From NCBI RefSeq assembly GCF_900177515.1, contig NZ_FXAK01000005.1, positions 1 through 64,000 on the forward strand: DNA of 64,000 nt. The letters are read 5' to 3'. The first letter of the stretch is position 1. Every line of letters starts with the position of its first letter. A program made the translations under genes and the position numbers. Shown here piece by piece: positions 42,292-51,817 of the stretch. The notes under the pieces were generated by a model. That model worked only from the letters and a program-made list of their open reading frames with translations, did not search any database and was not told where the DNA came from. Source of the DNA: Azospirillum oryzae (GTDB lineage Bacteria > Pseudomonadota > Alphaproteobacteria > Azospirillales > Azospirillaceae).

Positions 42292-42896
42292 CGGTGCTCC
42301 ATTCGGAGGTGCTGCGCGGGCTGGTGGTGACCGCCCTGCGCAACGCCAACACGCTCGCTGCCGACCGGGTGTTCGCCCCGCGCGACTGGCCGGTCAACAG
42401 CAAGGACATGCCCTGCCTGCTGGTGGCGGACGAGCGGGAGGAAAGCCGGAGCCGCGGCGCCGTCGGCTTCCCGGCCCTCCACACCACGGCCATCATCACG
42501 GTGGACGGTCGGGTCGAGGGGGTGGACGAGGTCGCGGTCAAGGCGGATCTCGCCACCCTGCGCAGCCAGATCAAGACGGCGGTGCTGACCTCCTACGAGA
42601 TCGTGCGCCAGGTGGAGCAAATCGCCGCGGTGCGCAGCCAAGTCGCCGTGTCGGCGGAGACGAAGAAGCACGTCGGCGAGCTACGGATGGAGTTCGCCTT
42701 CTCCTATCCGGAGGACTTCGAGCCGGTGGTGACGGACGAGCTGCAGGGCGTGGACGTCCACGTCGACATGATCGCCCCCTTCGACGCCACCGGCACTTAC
42801 CCCGACCCGCCGTTCCCCGACGCCGTCCAGCCGGCGCCGCGCACCTCCGGCCCTGACGGCCGCGACGAAGGCCGCCTGACCTTCGATTTCCCATAG
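42288..42896 (+). CDS. Tail completion/terminator-like protein, Mu gp37-like position
   Basis: The 202-residue protein starts MTVLHSEVLRGLVVTALRNA and has the alpha/beta pattern of tail-terminator proteins (VFAPRDWPVNSKDMPCLLV...). It lies between the head-joining and sheath genes, the place of Mu gp37. It overlaps the joining protein by 4 bp. Confidence 0.7.
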   Translation: MTVLHSEVLRGLVVTALRNANTLAADRVFAPRDWPVNSKDMPCLLVADEREESRSRGAVGFPALHTTAIITVDGRVEGVDEVAVKADLATLRSQIKTAVLTSYEIVRQVEQIAAVRSQVAVSAETKKHVGELRMEFAFSYPEDFEPVVTDELQGVDVHVDMIAPFDATGTYPDPPFPDAVQPAPRTSGPDGRDEGRLTFDFP

Positions 42897-42907
42897 GAGC
42901 CACGCCC

Positions 42908-43087
42908 GTGCTCGTGAAGCCCGCTCCGGGCCTGCTGATCCGCGACCCGGACCTGAAGGACTTCCTGCCCGCCGAGGGCCGGGACGTCCCCGAAACCCCG
43001 TACTGGACCCGCCTGCTGCACGTCTATGGCGACGTCGTGCCGGCTAACCCGCCCGCGGCCACGCCGCCCAACGCCGAGGAGGCATAA
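42908..43087 (+). CDS. DUF2635 family protein
   Basis: The 59-residue protein reads VKPAPGLLIRDPDLKDFLPA...DVPETPYWTRLL, the DUF2635 pattern found just ahead of the sheath gene in Mu-like phages. The GTG start at 42908 gives the full family length. Its function is not known. Confidence 0.8.
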   Translation: MLVKPAPGLLIRDPDLKDFLPAEGRDVPETPYWTRLLHVYGDVVPANPPAATPPNAEEA

Positions 43088-43090
43088 CCG

Positions 43091-44569
43091 ATGGTCGCCT
43101 TCAAGCAGATCCCCCAGAACCTGCGCGTGCCGCTGTTCTATGCGGAGGTCGACAATTCCAAGGCCAACAGCGCTCAGCAGACCATGCGGACGCTGATCGT
43201 CGGCCAGATCACCAGCAGCGGCGCGGCCACGGCCAACCTGCCCGTCATCTGCCCCAGCCTGGGCGAGGCGCAGTCGCTGGCCGGTCTCGGCTCGCAGCTG
43301 GCCCTGATGTACGAGGCCTACCGCGCCGCCGACAGCTTCGGCGAGGTCTGGCTGCTGCCGCTGGCCGACGATGCCGGCGCCACGGCTGCCACCGGCACCA
43401 TCACCTTCACCGGCGCCCCCACCGCCAACGGGACGCTGTCCCTCTATGTCGGCGGCGTGCTGGTGGCGCAGCCGGTGGTGTCCGGCCAGGCGGTGGCGGC
43501 CATCGCCACGGCGCTTGCCGCGACCATCACCGCGCTGCCGTCCCTGCCGGTGACGGCGACCGCCAACACGGGCGTGGTGACCCTGACGGCCAAGAACAAG
43601 GGCCCCTGCGGCAACGAGGTGGACCTGCGGCTGAACTACCGCGGCTCGCCCAGCGGCGAAGCGACCCCGGCCGGCCTGACCGTCGCCATTTCCGCCATGG
43701 CGGGCGGCGCCACCCCGCCGACGCTGACGTCCGGCTTCGCCGCCCTCGCGGACGAGCCATACGACTTCATCGTCTTCCCCTACACCGACGCGACCAGCCT
43801 GGACGCGCTGAAGACGCTGCTGAACGACAGCACCGGTCGCTGGAGCTGGGCGCGGCAGATTTACGGCCACGGATTCGCCGCCCACCGCGGCACCATCGGG
43901 GCGCTGACCACCTTCGGCGTTAGCCGCAACGACCAGCACGTCTCGATCCTGGGGTTCTACGACAGCCCGACCCCGGCCTGGATCGTGGCGGCGGATTTCG
44001 CCGGCACCTCGGCCGTGAGCCTGCGCGCCGACCCCGGCACGCCGCTCCAGACGCTGGCGCTGACGACCATGCTGGCGCCGCCGATCGCGTCGCGCTTCGA
44101 CCTGTCGAGCCGCAACACGCTGCTGTGGGACGGCATCAGCACCTTCAACGTCGGGGCTGACGGCACCTGCCGGCTGGAGAACGTCATCACGACCTACCAG
44201 AAGAACGGCTTCGGCGCCGCCGACGACAGCTATCTGGAGATCGAGACGATGTTCCTGCTGGCCTATGTGCTGCGGGAACTGAAGTCGGTGGTGACCTCCA
44301 AGTATGCCCGCGTGAAGCTGGCAGCCGACGGCACCCGCTTCGGTCCGGCGGCGAACGTGGTCACGCCCGCCATCATCAAGGCCGACCTGATCGCCAAGTA
44401 CCGCGAGCTGGAATATGCCGGCTACGTCCAGAACGGCGACGCCTTCAAGGCCGGGTTGGTGGTCGAGAAGAACCGCACCAACCCGAACCGGGTCGACGTT
44501 TTGTGGCCAGGGGTGCTCATCAATCAGCTGCGCATCTTCGCGCTGCTGGCCCAGTTCCGCCTGTCGTAA
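43091..44569 (+). CDS. Contractile tail sheath protein, Mu gpL-like
   Basis: The 492-residue protein begins IPQNLRVPLFYAEVDNSKA, the opening of Mu-type sheath proteins, and keeps the family's C-terminal block (NPNRVDVLWPGVLINQLRIFALLAQFRLS). It shows that the virion is a myovirus with a contractile tail. Confidence 0.94.
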   Translation: MVAFKQIPQNLRVPLFYAEVDNSKANSAQQTMRTLIVGQITSSGAATANLPVICPSLGEAQSLAGLGSQLALMYEAYRAADSFGEVWLLPLADDAGATAATGTITFTGAPTANGTLSLYVGGVLVAQPVVSGQAVAAIATALAATITALPSLPVTATANTGVVTLTAKNKGPCGNEVDLRLNYRGSPSGEATPAGLTVAISAMAGGATPPTLTSGFAALADEPYDFIVFPYTDATSLDALKTLLNDSTGRWSWARQIYGHGFAAHRGTIGALTTFGVSRNDQHVSILGFYDSPTPAWIVAADFAGTSAVSLRADPGTPLQTLALTTMLAPPIASRFDLSSRNTLLWDGISTFNVGADGTCRLENVITTYQKNGFGAADDSYLEIETMFLLAYVLRELKSVVTSKYARVKLAADGTRFGPAANVVTPAIIKADLIAKYRELEYAGYVQNGDAFKAGLVVEKNRTNPNRVDVLWPGVLINQLRIFALLAQFRLS

Positions 44570-44581
44570 AGGAGACGCCTC

Positions 44582-44950
44582 ATGGCCGACACCACCCGGC
44601 GCCTTGCTGGCGTCTGCTATCTCACGGTCGACGGCACCACCTACATGCTGTCCGCCGACCTCGCCTATTCCCCGTCCACCGTCCGGCGCGAGACCATCAC
44701 CGGCATGGACGGGATCCACGGCTATAAGGAGACGCCGGTCGCCGGCTACATCTCCGGCACCCTGCGCGACGCCGGCAGCCTCAGCGTCGCCGCCTTCAAC
44801 GCTATGACCAACGTCACCGTGGTGGCCGAGCTGGCCAACGGCAAGGTGGTCTCCGCCCGAAACGCCTGGACAGTCGATGTTCAGGAGGTGAAGGCGGCGG
44901 AGGGCACCTTCGACGTCAAGTTCGAGTCCGCCCAGGTCGAGGAGGCTTAA
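44582..44950 (+). CDS. Tail tube protein, Mu gpM-like
   Basis: The 122-residue protein matches Mu-type tube proteins (YSPSTVRRETITGMDGIHGYKETPVAGYISGT). It forms the inner tube through which DNA passes. It has a GGAG site 9 bp upstream and lies directly after the sheath. Confidence 0.92.
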   Translation: MADTTRRLAGVCYLTVDGTTYMLSADLAYSPSTVRRETITGMDGIHGYKETPVAGYISGTLRDAGSLSVAAFNAMTNVTVVAELANGKVVSARNAWTVDVQEVKAAEGTFDVKFESAQVEEA

Positions 44951-44953
44951 GCG

Positions 44954-45217
44954 ATGGACAAAGGGACCCAGACCCAGCCGGACGAGCTGGTGATCCCCCT
45001 GCGCAAGTCGGTGGAATTCACCGGCCAAGTCTACACCGAGATGAACCTGCGGGAGCCCACGCTGGGCGAGGTGGCGACCGCTGAAAAGGCTGGTGGCGGC
45101 ATTGCGTCCGACACCGTGCTGATCGCTCTCGTCTCCGGCATCCCCAAGCCGGCGGTGGAAAAGATCGGCTACCGCGATGCCAAAAAAGCGCGGGATTACC
45201 TCATGGGTTTTATCTGA
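44954..45217 (+). CDS. Tail assembly chaperone, short (unshifted) form
   Basis: The 87-residue protein matches the tail assembly protein E family (LVIPLRKSVEF...YTEMNLREPTLGEV). It binds the tape measure during tail assembly. The stop TGA comes right after a slippery site, and a second product is made by frameshifting. Confidence 0.9.
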   Translation: MDKGTQTQPDELVIPLRKSVEFTGQVYTEMNLREPTLGEVATAEKAGGGIASDTVLIALVSGIPKPAVEKIGYRDAKKARDYLMGFI

Positions 45218-45357
45218 CTTGGCCCGGCAACTGGCGAGACGTCATTGCCGAGGTCACCAAGTTCTACCACTGGGGGCCGCGCGACGCTTGGTCGCTGACC
45301 TGGGCTGAACTGGCGTGGTGGAACGATCAGGCCATCCGCATGATCAAGCAGGACTGA
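44954..45357 (+). CDS. Tail assembly chaperone, -1 frameshift product
   Basis: A -1 shift at GGGTTTT (45205-45211) joins the first 86 residues to 48 more (YLTWPGNWRDVIAEVTKFYH...). The added part has no start or ribosome site of its own and resembles the E' or gp42 extension of other phages (WxxFHW-type ending). The resulting protein of about 134 residues is expected at a few percent of the short form. This arrangement is conserved in tailed phages. Confidence 0.82.
45205..45211 (+). promoter_or_regulatory. Programmed -1 frameshift site
   Basis: G GGT TTT in the zero frame fits the X XXY YYZ rule exactly (ATG GGT TTT ATC TGA). The shifted frame stays open until 45357. Confidence 0.82.
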
Positions 45358-45361
45358 CACC

Positions 45362-47251
45362 ATGACGAACTACCCGGCCTCTCAAGCCTTCCGCATTCTG
45401 ATCGGCGCGAAGGACGAAGCCTCCTCCACGATCGACAACGTCGGTTCCCGTCTTGGACGGGTGCCGGGCGTGGTCGATAAGATCCGCTCGGCTTTCGACA
45501 AGCTCAGCGATGCGGAGGGGCTGGAGAAGGCCAGCAAAGGCGTCTGGGGCCTCGCCAGCGTCGCGATGGATGCGGCGCGCAACTTCGGCATGCTGAACGG
45601 TGCGATGGGGCTGGCCTTCGGAGCCACCTCCATCGCCGGTCAGGCGGCGCTCGCCAGCTACTGGGGCAAGAACGCGGTGGCCGCCAGCAATGCCGCTCAG
45701 GGCATTGGCATCGCTGCGGGGCGGCTGCGCACCCTGGAAGGGGCTGCGGGCTTGGCCGGCCTGTCCACCGACGCCATGACCAGCAGCCTGGGCGGGCTGG
45801 CAACCACCCTTCAGGACGCCGCTTTCGGCCGCAACAACGAGGCGGCGGCGATGCTCAGCACCCTGGGCATCACGGCCAAGCGGACGGCCAGCGGCGCGTG
45901 GGACCTGGAGCGAGCGATGGGCGATATCGCCGACGCCATTGCCAAGCAAACCAACCCGCAGACCCAGGCGAAGATTGCTCAGATGTTCGGGGTGGAGGCG
46001 CTTCTCCCCATGCTCCGCAAGGGGCGGGCGGGATTTCAGGCATATGTCAAAGACATCGAGCGGCTGGCAAGCGTCAGCGAGGAAACCCAGAAGCGCTCGG
46101 AAGAGCTGGGGATCTCGCTCAACCGACTAGAGGCGGCGGCCTCCGGCGTCGGCATCGCTCTGGAGGCGCGCCTCAACACGCGGTTTGGCAGCCTCATCAA
46201 CTGGATGACGGAAGCCACTGCTGAGAACAAGGAAGGCATCGCCACCTGGATTGAGCTTTCGTCCCATATCATGGCGGCTCGCGGTGCCCTTGGCCTGTTT
46301 GCGAAGCTCGCAGGCGAAGGATCGATCTGGGCGAGGTTGAGCGGCTTGGCAGCGGGGCCATGGGGGCTCCTGGCGGCAGGGGCTTATGCCGCCTATGCCA
46401 CGGCGCCGGAGCAGAACAAGCAGGTGGTGATCCGCAAGGAAACGCCCGAGGAGAAGAAGGCGGCGGAGGAGTCGTGGTGGCCGTCCTGGCTGCCGTGGGT
46501 CAGCATCAACAAAGACAAGAGCCCCGATGCGAGTCCCAGCCCGAACGCCGCCGACAATCAGCCGCCGAGCTGGTGGCAATCCTGGCTGCCGAACATGGGC
46601 GTCGTATGGAAGGGGCAGGGTGCCGTCGACAAGGCGGCTTCCGGTGGCGCGGCCACGCCATCAGCAGTCGGCGCTGGGGTCCGGCGCTGGGACCCGCAGA
46701 TCGAGGCGATGGCGGCCAAGTATGGCGTCTCCCCGGACTTCGTCCGCCGGATCATGCAGCAGGAGAGCGGCGGCCGGACCCATGACAAGAACGGCAACCC
46801 GCTGACCAGTTCCGCCGGCGCCATCGGCCCGATGCAGGTCATGCCCGGCACCTACGCCGAGATGGCGCGCCGCTACGGCATCAAGGGCGGCATCACCGAC
46901 CCGGATGCCAATATCGAGGCGGGCGTCGCCTACCTGTCGGAGCAGATGAAGCGGTTCGGCGACGAGAAAGCGGCAGCCGCCGCCTACAACGCCGGCCCTG
47001 GTCGGGTGCAGAAGAACATCAACAGCGGCAAGCCCCTGCCGTCCGAGACCCAGAACTATGTCGCCTCCATCGCCGCGATGCAGCGCCAGCAGCCCCAGGC
47101 GGCGGCTGGCGGCGGCGAGCAGAAGGTCAACGTCACCGTCACCCTCGGCGGCAACGTGCCCGAAGGCACCACCGCCACCGCCCAGACCGGCGCCGGCACC
47201 GCCGTGCCCGCTCGCATCGAATATGCGATGCCCAGCTTTGCGAGGCCCTGA
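45362..47251 (+). CDS. Tape measure protein with lytic transglycosylase domain
   Basis: The 629-residue protein sets tail length. Residues 1-345 are helical and hydrophobic (two Gly/Ala-rich stretches near 75-150 and 305-345). After a Trp- and Pro-rich linker (370-420) comes an SLT transglycosylase domain at about 440-570 with catalytic Glu468 (QQESGG), GPMQVMP and AYNAGPGRV. The enzyme would open peptidoglycan during DNA entry. At about 0.15 nm per residue it predicts a tail near 90-100 nm. Confidence 0.92.
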   Translation: MTNYPASQAFRILIGAKDEASSTIDNVGSRLGRVPGVVDKIRSAFDKLSDAEGLEKASKGVWGLASVAMDAARNFGMLNGAMGLAFGATSIAGQAALASYWGKNAVAASNAAQGIGIAAGRLRTLEGAAGLAGLSTDAMTSSLGGLATTLQDAAFGRNNEAAAMLSTLGITAKRTASGAWDLERAMGDIADAIAKQTNPQTQAKIAQMFGVEALLPMLRKGRAGFQAYVKDIERLASVSEETQKRSEELGISLNRLEAAASGVGIALEARLNTRFGSLINWMTEATAENKEGIATWIELSSHIMAARGALGLFAKLAGEGSIWARLSGLAAGPWGLLAAGAYAAYATAPEQNKQVVIRKETPEEKKAAEESWWPSWLPWVSINKDKSPDASPSPNAADNQPPSWWQSWLPNMGVVWKGQGAVDKAASGGAATPSAVGAGVRRWDPQIEAMAAKYGVSPDFVRRIMQQESGGRTHDKNGNPLTSSAGAIGPMQVMPGTYAEMARRYGIKGGITDPDANIEAGVAYLSEQMKRFGDEKAAAAAYNAGPGRVQKNINSGKPLPSETQNYVASIAAMQRQQPQAAAGGGEQKVNVTVTLGGNVPEGTTATAQTGAGTAVPARIEYAMPSFARP

Positions 47252-48639
47252 TGTCGTTCAACAGCGCCTATCGGAACCTGTCCAACGGCATCTCGACGGT
47301 CGCGTCTGCGGCCGAGCGGCTGGGCGTCGATCTGGCCGGCTTCGGCAGCGGGGGCGGTCCCTGGTACAGCCAGCTGCAGCGCGCCAGCTTTCGGGGGGTG
47401 CCTTTCGGCGTGCTGTCCTCCGACAGCCAGTTCGGCCGGCGGGTCGCCATCCACGAATACCCGTATCGTGACAGCGTGTGGGTGGAGGACCTGGGCCGGG
47501 CGCCGCGCCGCATCAGCCTGATCGGCTTCCTGGTGGAGGACTCGGCCGTCTATGGCGGCGGCTCCGTCCTCACCCAGCGCGATCAGCTGCAGCGCGCCTG
47601 CGAAGGGGAGGGGGAGGGCGAACTGGTCCACCCGACCCTCGGCCGGAAATCGGTGGCGCTGCTCCGCTTCCGCATCGCCGAGCGCTTCGATCTGGGCCGG
47701 GTGTTCGAGGTCGCCTTCCAGTTCGTCGAGGCCGGACGGCTGCTCTACCCGGGCAGCACCGCCGACCGCGCGTCGGAGATCGCCGGCATCGCGGACGCGC
47801 TGGGCCTCTCCGCCGTCGTCGACTTCGTGTCGACGGTTGGCGAGCTTCTGCGCGAGGGCGGGGCGGCGCTACGCCAGATCATCAGCGTGGTGTCCTACTA
47901 TGTGCGGATGGTCGAGAGGTTCGTGAACGACGCGACCAACCTCTACAACGCCATCCGTGACCTTCCCGGCGAGTTCGGCCGCTTCTTCCGGCCGAGCAAC
48001 AGCCGGTCCGGCACCACGCTGGCGGCGATGAAGACCTCCACCGCGGCGGCGCGCGGCGGGGTCTCGCTGGCGGCGATCAAGGTCACCGACACCGCGGCGG
48101 TCACCGGCACCGAGACGGTCAGCGCCACGGCCGACGCCATCACCGGCCATGTCTCGGCCGCCGCCTCGGCCATGCCGACGCCGGCCGACCGTCTCCGCCT
48201 GCTGGCGCCGCTGGCGTCCGATGCCAGCGTCACCGTCGGATCCGGCATCCATGTGGCGGCACTCTACCGGCGCGCGGCCATCGCTGAAATGGCGCGGGCT
48301 GCTGCGGCATGGGAGCCGGGGTCCTACGACGAGGCGGTTCTGGTGCGCGATCGTCTCCGCGACGTCATCGATGCGGAGATCGTGCGCTCCGGCGATGCCG
48401 GCCAGGACGACACCTATCTGGCCCTGCGCAAGCTGCGGGCGGCGGTGGTTGCCGACCTGACCGAGCGGGGTGCTGATCTGGCCCGGCTGGTACCGGTCGC
48501 TTCCGCCACCTCGCTGCCGGCCCTGGTGCTGGCGCAGCGGCTCTATCAGGACCCGACCCGGTCCGACGAGCTGGTGCAGGCCGCCAACCCCATCCATCCC
48601 GCCTTCATGCCCACTAGCTTCCGGGCGCTCGCGGAGTAA
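47251..48639 (+). CDS. DNA circularisation protein, Mu gpN-like
   Basis: The 462-residue protein matches the DNA circulation/gpN family (PRRISLIGFLVEDSAVYGGGSVLTQRDQL near 85-115 and the following VHPTLGRKSV block). gpN is a tail hub protein. The start overlaps the tape-measure stop by 1 bp. The C-terminal 200 residues are Ala-rich and helical. Confidence 0.9.
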   Translation: MSFNSAYRNLSNGISTVASAAERLGVDLAGFGSGGGPWYSQLQRASFRGVPFGVLSSDSQFGRRVAIHEYPYRDSVWVEDLGRAPRRISLIGFLVEDSAVYGGGSVLTQRDQLQRACEGEGEGELVHPTLGRKSVALLRFRIAERFDLGRVFEVAFQFVEAGRLLYPGSTADRASEIAGIADALGLSAVVDFVSTVGELLREGGAALRQIISVVSYYVRMVERFVNDATNLYNAIRDLPGEFGRFFRPSNSRSGTTLAAMKTSTAAARGGVSLAAIKVTDTAAVTGTETVSATADAITGHVSAAASAMPTPADRLRLLAPLASDASVTVGSGIHVAALYRRAAIAEMARAAAAWEPGSYDEAVLVRDRLRDVIDAEIVRSGDAGQDDTYLALRKLRAAVVADLTERGADLARLVPVASATSLPALVLAQRLYQDPTRSDELVQAANPIHPAFMPTSFRALAE

Positions 48640-48645
48640 CCGACC

Positions 48646-49716
48646 ATGGACGACCTGACGCTGATCACCGGCAAGCGCAAGCTGTCGGGCTGGCAGGCTG
48701 TGCGCGTCACCCGCGGCATCGAGCGGATGCCCAGCGACTTCGACATCGAGTTCACCGAGCGCTTCCCCGGCGAGGCGGAGTCCGTCGTCGTGAAGCCGGG
48801 TGACGAGTGCCAGGTGCTGATCGGCAACGATCTGGTGATCACCGGTTATGTCGATCGGTTCCTGCCCACGGTCGACCGGCACCGCCACAGCCTGCGGGTG
48901 ACCGGCCGGAGCAAGAGCCAGGACTTGGTTGATTGCTCCGCCGAATGGCCCAGCAACCAGATCAGCTCCTCAGACGTTCTGAGCATATCCAAGAAGCTGG
49001 CTCAGCCATACGGCATCGGCGTCACAGCGCTGAGCGATGTTGGCGAGCCCATCCCGCAGTTCAACCTGATCTGGGGCGAGACGCCATATCAGATCATCGA
49101 GCGCATGGCCCGGTTCCGCGCGCTTCTCGTCTACGACGCTCCGGACGGCAGTATCATTCTTGCGCGGGCGGGAACGGAGACGCACCGGACCGGATTCGAG
49201 CAGGGCATCAACATTGAGCGGGCGACAGCGCTGTTCGGCATGGACTTGCGCTTCAGCGATTACGTCGTCCGGTCTTTGTCCATAAGCCCTGCGGGCGACG
49301 CTGCGGGCTACAACGTGACAAGCGACATCCAGGCAACTGCGAAGGATGCCGAGGTTCCGCGGCACCGCCTGCGCCAAATCATCGCTGAGACTGGGATCGT
49401 CGCCTTCAAGTTGTCGGAGCAGCGTGGCCAGTGGGAAGCCGCGCGGCGTGCTGGGCGCTCCTACTGTGTTCAGATCACAACGTCCACATGGCGCGACGGC
49501 GACGGCATGCTGTGGACGCCCAACCGCTTGGTGAACATCAAGATCCCGGCTCTCAAGATCGCCGAGGCGAACTGGCTGATCGCCGATGTCACGTTCCGTC
49601 GGGACACCGCGGGAACCCACGCCGACCTGACGTTGATGCCGCCTCAGGCGTTCCTGCCGCAGCCGTTTGTCTGGCAGCCAACCATTTCCGACGTCGTACC
49701 GGGGCAGCAGCAATGA
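48646..49716 (+). CDS. Baseplate hub protein, Mu gpP-like
   Basis: The 356-residue protein matches gpP/late control D-type hubs (SGWQAVRVTRGIERMPSDFDIEFTERFPG near the start and ITGYVDRFLP). It builds the baseplate hub with gpN and the spike. It overlaps the next gene by 4 bp. Confidence 0.9.
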   Translation: MDDLTLITGKRKLSGWQAVRVTRGIERMPSDFDIEFTERFPGEAESVVVKPGDECQVLIGNDLVITGYVDRFLPTVDRHRHSLRVTGRSKSQDLVDCSAEWPSNQISSSDVLSISKKLAQPYGIGVTALSDVGEPIPQFNLIWGETPYQIIERMARFRALLVYDAPDGSIILARAGTETHRTGFEQGINIERATALFGMDLRFSDYVVRSLSISPAGDAAGYNVTSDIQATAKDAEVPRHRLRQIIAETGIVAFKLSEQRGQWEAARRAGRSYCVQITTSTWRDGDGMLWTPNRLVNIKIPALKIAEANWLIADVTFRRDTAGTHADLTLMPPQAFLPQPFVWQPTISDVVPGQQQ

Positions 49717-50276
49717 TGGAAAGTGCGATCAGTGCAATTGAGCGTCTCTACGCGAGGCTGCTCATGGCTATCGGCCGCGGCAGCATCACCCTTGTGGACG
49801 ACGCTGGCGGCGTGCAGCTCCTGCAGGTCCAGCTTGGCAAGGACGAGATCCGCGACAGAACGCCAAGGCTCGCCGAATACGGGCTGACCTCAGTCCCGCC
49901 GGTCGGCTCGGAAGCCATCGTGATTTTTGTGGGGGGCGACCGCTCCATGGGTGTGGCCATTGCCACCGGGAACGAGGATGCCCGGCCCAAGGTGTTGGCG
50001 GCCGGCGAGGTCGCCATCTACGACGATCAGGGGCAGATGGTCCACATCACCCGCGCCGGCATCATCATCAAGGGTGCCGGCAAGCCGGTGACGATCCAGG
50101 ACACGCCCAAGGTCCGCATGGTCACCGACCGCCTGGAGGTCACCGGCGACATCATCGACCGCTGCGACAGCCAGACCCGCACGATGAAGGGCATGCGCGA
50201 CGTCTACAACACCCACACCCATAGCGGCGTGCAGACAGGCAGCGGCTCCACCAGCGTCCCGAATCAACTGGAATAG
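49713..50276 (+). CDS. Baseplate assembly protein V, Mu gp45-like spike
   Basis: The 187-residue protein has the OB-fold and beta-helix of gp45 (GLTSVPPVGSEAIVIFVGGDRS...) and ends with HTHSG, an HxH pattern that binds iron at the spike tip in related phages. It pierces the outer membrane. The ATG overlaps the previous stop. Confidence 0.92.
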   Translation: MMESAISAIERLYARLLMAIGRGSITLVDDAGGVQLLQVQLGKDEIRDRTPRLAEYGLTSVPPVGSEAIVIFVGGDRSMGVAIATGNEDARPKVLAAGEVAIYDDQGQMVHITRAGIIIKGAGKPVTIQDTPKVRMVTDRLEVTGDIIDRCDSQTRTMKGMRDVYNTHTHSGVQTGSGSTSVPNQLE

Positions 50277-50279
50277 CCC

Positions 50280-50714
50280 ATGGCCGACATCACCATCATC
50301 TGGTCGCCGGTCGATGGCCGCGGCGATTGGACCTTTGCGCCCGGCGGCGACCTCGATACCGGCGACGACTTGGCCAACGCCATCCTGCTGTCGCTCTTCA
50401 CCGACCGGCCGGCCAACAAGGACGACATCATCCCCGACGGCACCACCGACCGGCGCGGCTGGTGGGGCGACCATGAATTGGGATCGCGCCTCTGGCTGCT
50501 GGAGCGGGCCAAGCAGACCACCGAGACGCTGCAGCGGGCCAAGGACTACATCACCGAGGCCCTGCAATGGCTGATCGATGACGGCGCCGTCGCCCGCTTC
50601 GACATCTTCGTCGAGTGGAGCCGCCGCTCGACGCTGGGCGCCCGCGTGACTGCCTACCGGACCGACGGCCGCACCGTCGCACTCACCTACGCCTGGGCTT
50701 GGCAGGGAGCCTGA
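50280..50714 (+). CDS. Mu gp46-like baseplate protein
   Basis: The 144-residue protein has the GP46 pattern: AILLSLFTDRPAN...RGWWGDHELGSRLWLLERAKQT. It is the wedge component next to the spike, in Mu order. Confidence 0.9.
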   Translation: MADITIIWSPVDGRGDWTFAPGGDLDTGDDLANAILLSLFTDRPANKDDIIPDGTTDRRGWWGDHELGSRLWLLERAKQTTETLQRAKDYITEALQWLIDDGAVARFDIFVEWSRRSTLGARVTAYRTDGRTVALTYAWAWQGA

Positions 50715-50715
50715 C

Positions 50716-51813
50716 ATGCCGTTCCTTCGACCGACACTCTCCGAGCTGCGCGCGCAGGTCGCGCAGGACGTTACCGCCTCCGTGGGTGCCGAGACCGGCC
50801 TGTTGCGCCGGGCGGTGCTGCGGGTGCTGTCCGATATTCAGGCCGCCATGGCCCACCTGCATTACGGCTATCTGGACTGGATCGCCCGGCAGTCGGTGCC
50901 CTTCACCTGCACCGACGAGTTTCTGGAGGGCTGGGGGGCGCTGAAGGGCGTGACCCGCAAGCCGGCGACAGCGGCCTCCGGATCCGTCGTCATGCGCGGC
51001 ACGGCCGGGACGGTGATCCCCGCCGGCACGGCCATGGTCCGGGCTGCCGACGGCGTCGCCTACACCTCCGCCGAGGCGGTCGCCATCGGGCTGGGCGGCA
51101 CGGCATCAGTGCCGGTGATCGCGGCCGAGGCAGGCGCGGCTGGCAATGCCGTGGCCGGGGCGATCATGGCCCTCAGCGCCGCGGTGGCCGGTGTGCAGTC
51201 GTCCGGCGTCGCTGGTGTGCTGACCGGCGGCGCTGATGTCGAGACCGACGACGAGCTGCGCACCCGAATGCTGGGCGCCTACCAGCGCTCCGCCATGGGC
51301 GGTGCGGCCGACGACTATGTCACCTGGGCGCTGGAGGTGGCCGGTGTCACCCGCGCCTGGTGCCGCCGCAACGGAGCCGGCATCGGCACCGTGATCGTCT
51401 ACATCATGCTGGACGAAGCCAACGCCGCGAACGACGGGTTCCCGATCGGCGACAACGGCGTGTCGGGCTATGAGCCCCGCGCCACCCCGGCGACTGGCGA
51501 CCAGCGGACGGTGGCCGATTACCTATGGGACCTTGCCCCGGTGACGGCCCTGGTCTATGTCGCCGGCCCGACGCCGCAGCCGGTCAACTTCACCATCGCC
51601 GGGGTATCGGCGGGCCTGCGCGACAAGGTCGAGGCGGCGCTGGTCGAGCAACTGCGCAAGGACGCCAGCCCTGGCGGCGCGGTCAGCATCGCCGCGCTGT
51701 GGGACGCGGTGCGCTCCACCGGCGCCAGCGGATTCGACATCGACGCGCCGCTCGACGACCTCACCGCAGCGCCCGGCTATCTGGTGACCGTCGGCACCAT
51801 CACCTGGAGCTGA
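50716..51813 (+). CDS. Baseplate J-like protein, Mu gp47
   Basis: The 365-residue protein matches baseplate J proteins (FLEGWGALKGVTRKPATAASGSV near 70-90, ETDDELRTRMLGAYQ near 175). It is the main wedge protein. It starts 1 bp after gp46. Confidence 0.93.
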   Translation: MPFLRPTLSELRAQVAQDVTASVGAETGLLRRAVLRVLSDIQAAMAHLHYGYLDWIARQSVPFTCTDEFLEGWGALKGVTRKPATAASGSVVMRGTAGTVIPAGTAMVRAADGVAYTSAEAVAIGLGGTASVPVIAAEAGAAGNAVAGAIMALSAAVAGVQSSGVAGVLTGGADVETDDELRTRMLGAYQRSAMGGAADDYVTWALEVAGVTRAWCRRNGAGIGTVIVYIMLDEANAANDGFPIGDNGVSGYEPRATPATGDQRTVADYLWDLAPVTALVYVAGPTPQPVNFTIAGVSAGLRDKVEAALVEQLRKDASPGGAVSIAALWDAVRSTGASGFDIDAPLDDLTAAPGYLVTVGTITWS

Positions 51814-51817
51814 CGCC

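Noticed and set aside
45179..45188. CAAAAAAG run as the frameshift site in the tail chaperone
   Set aside because: In the zero frame it reads C AAA AAA G, which does not allow good P-site re-pairing; GGGTTTT just downstream fits the rule.
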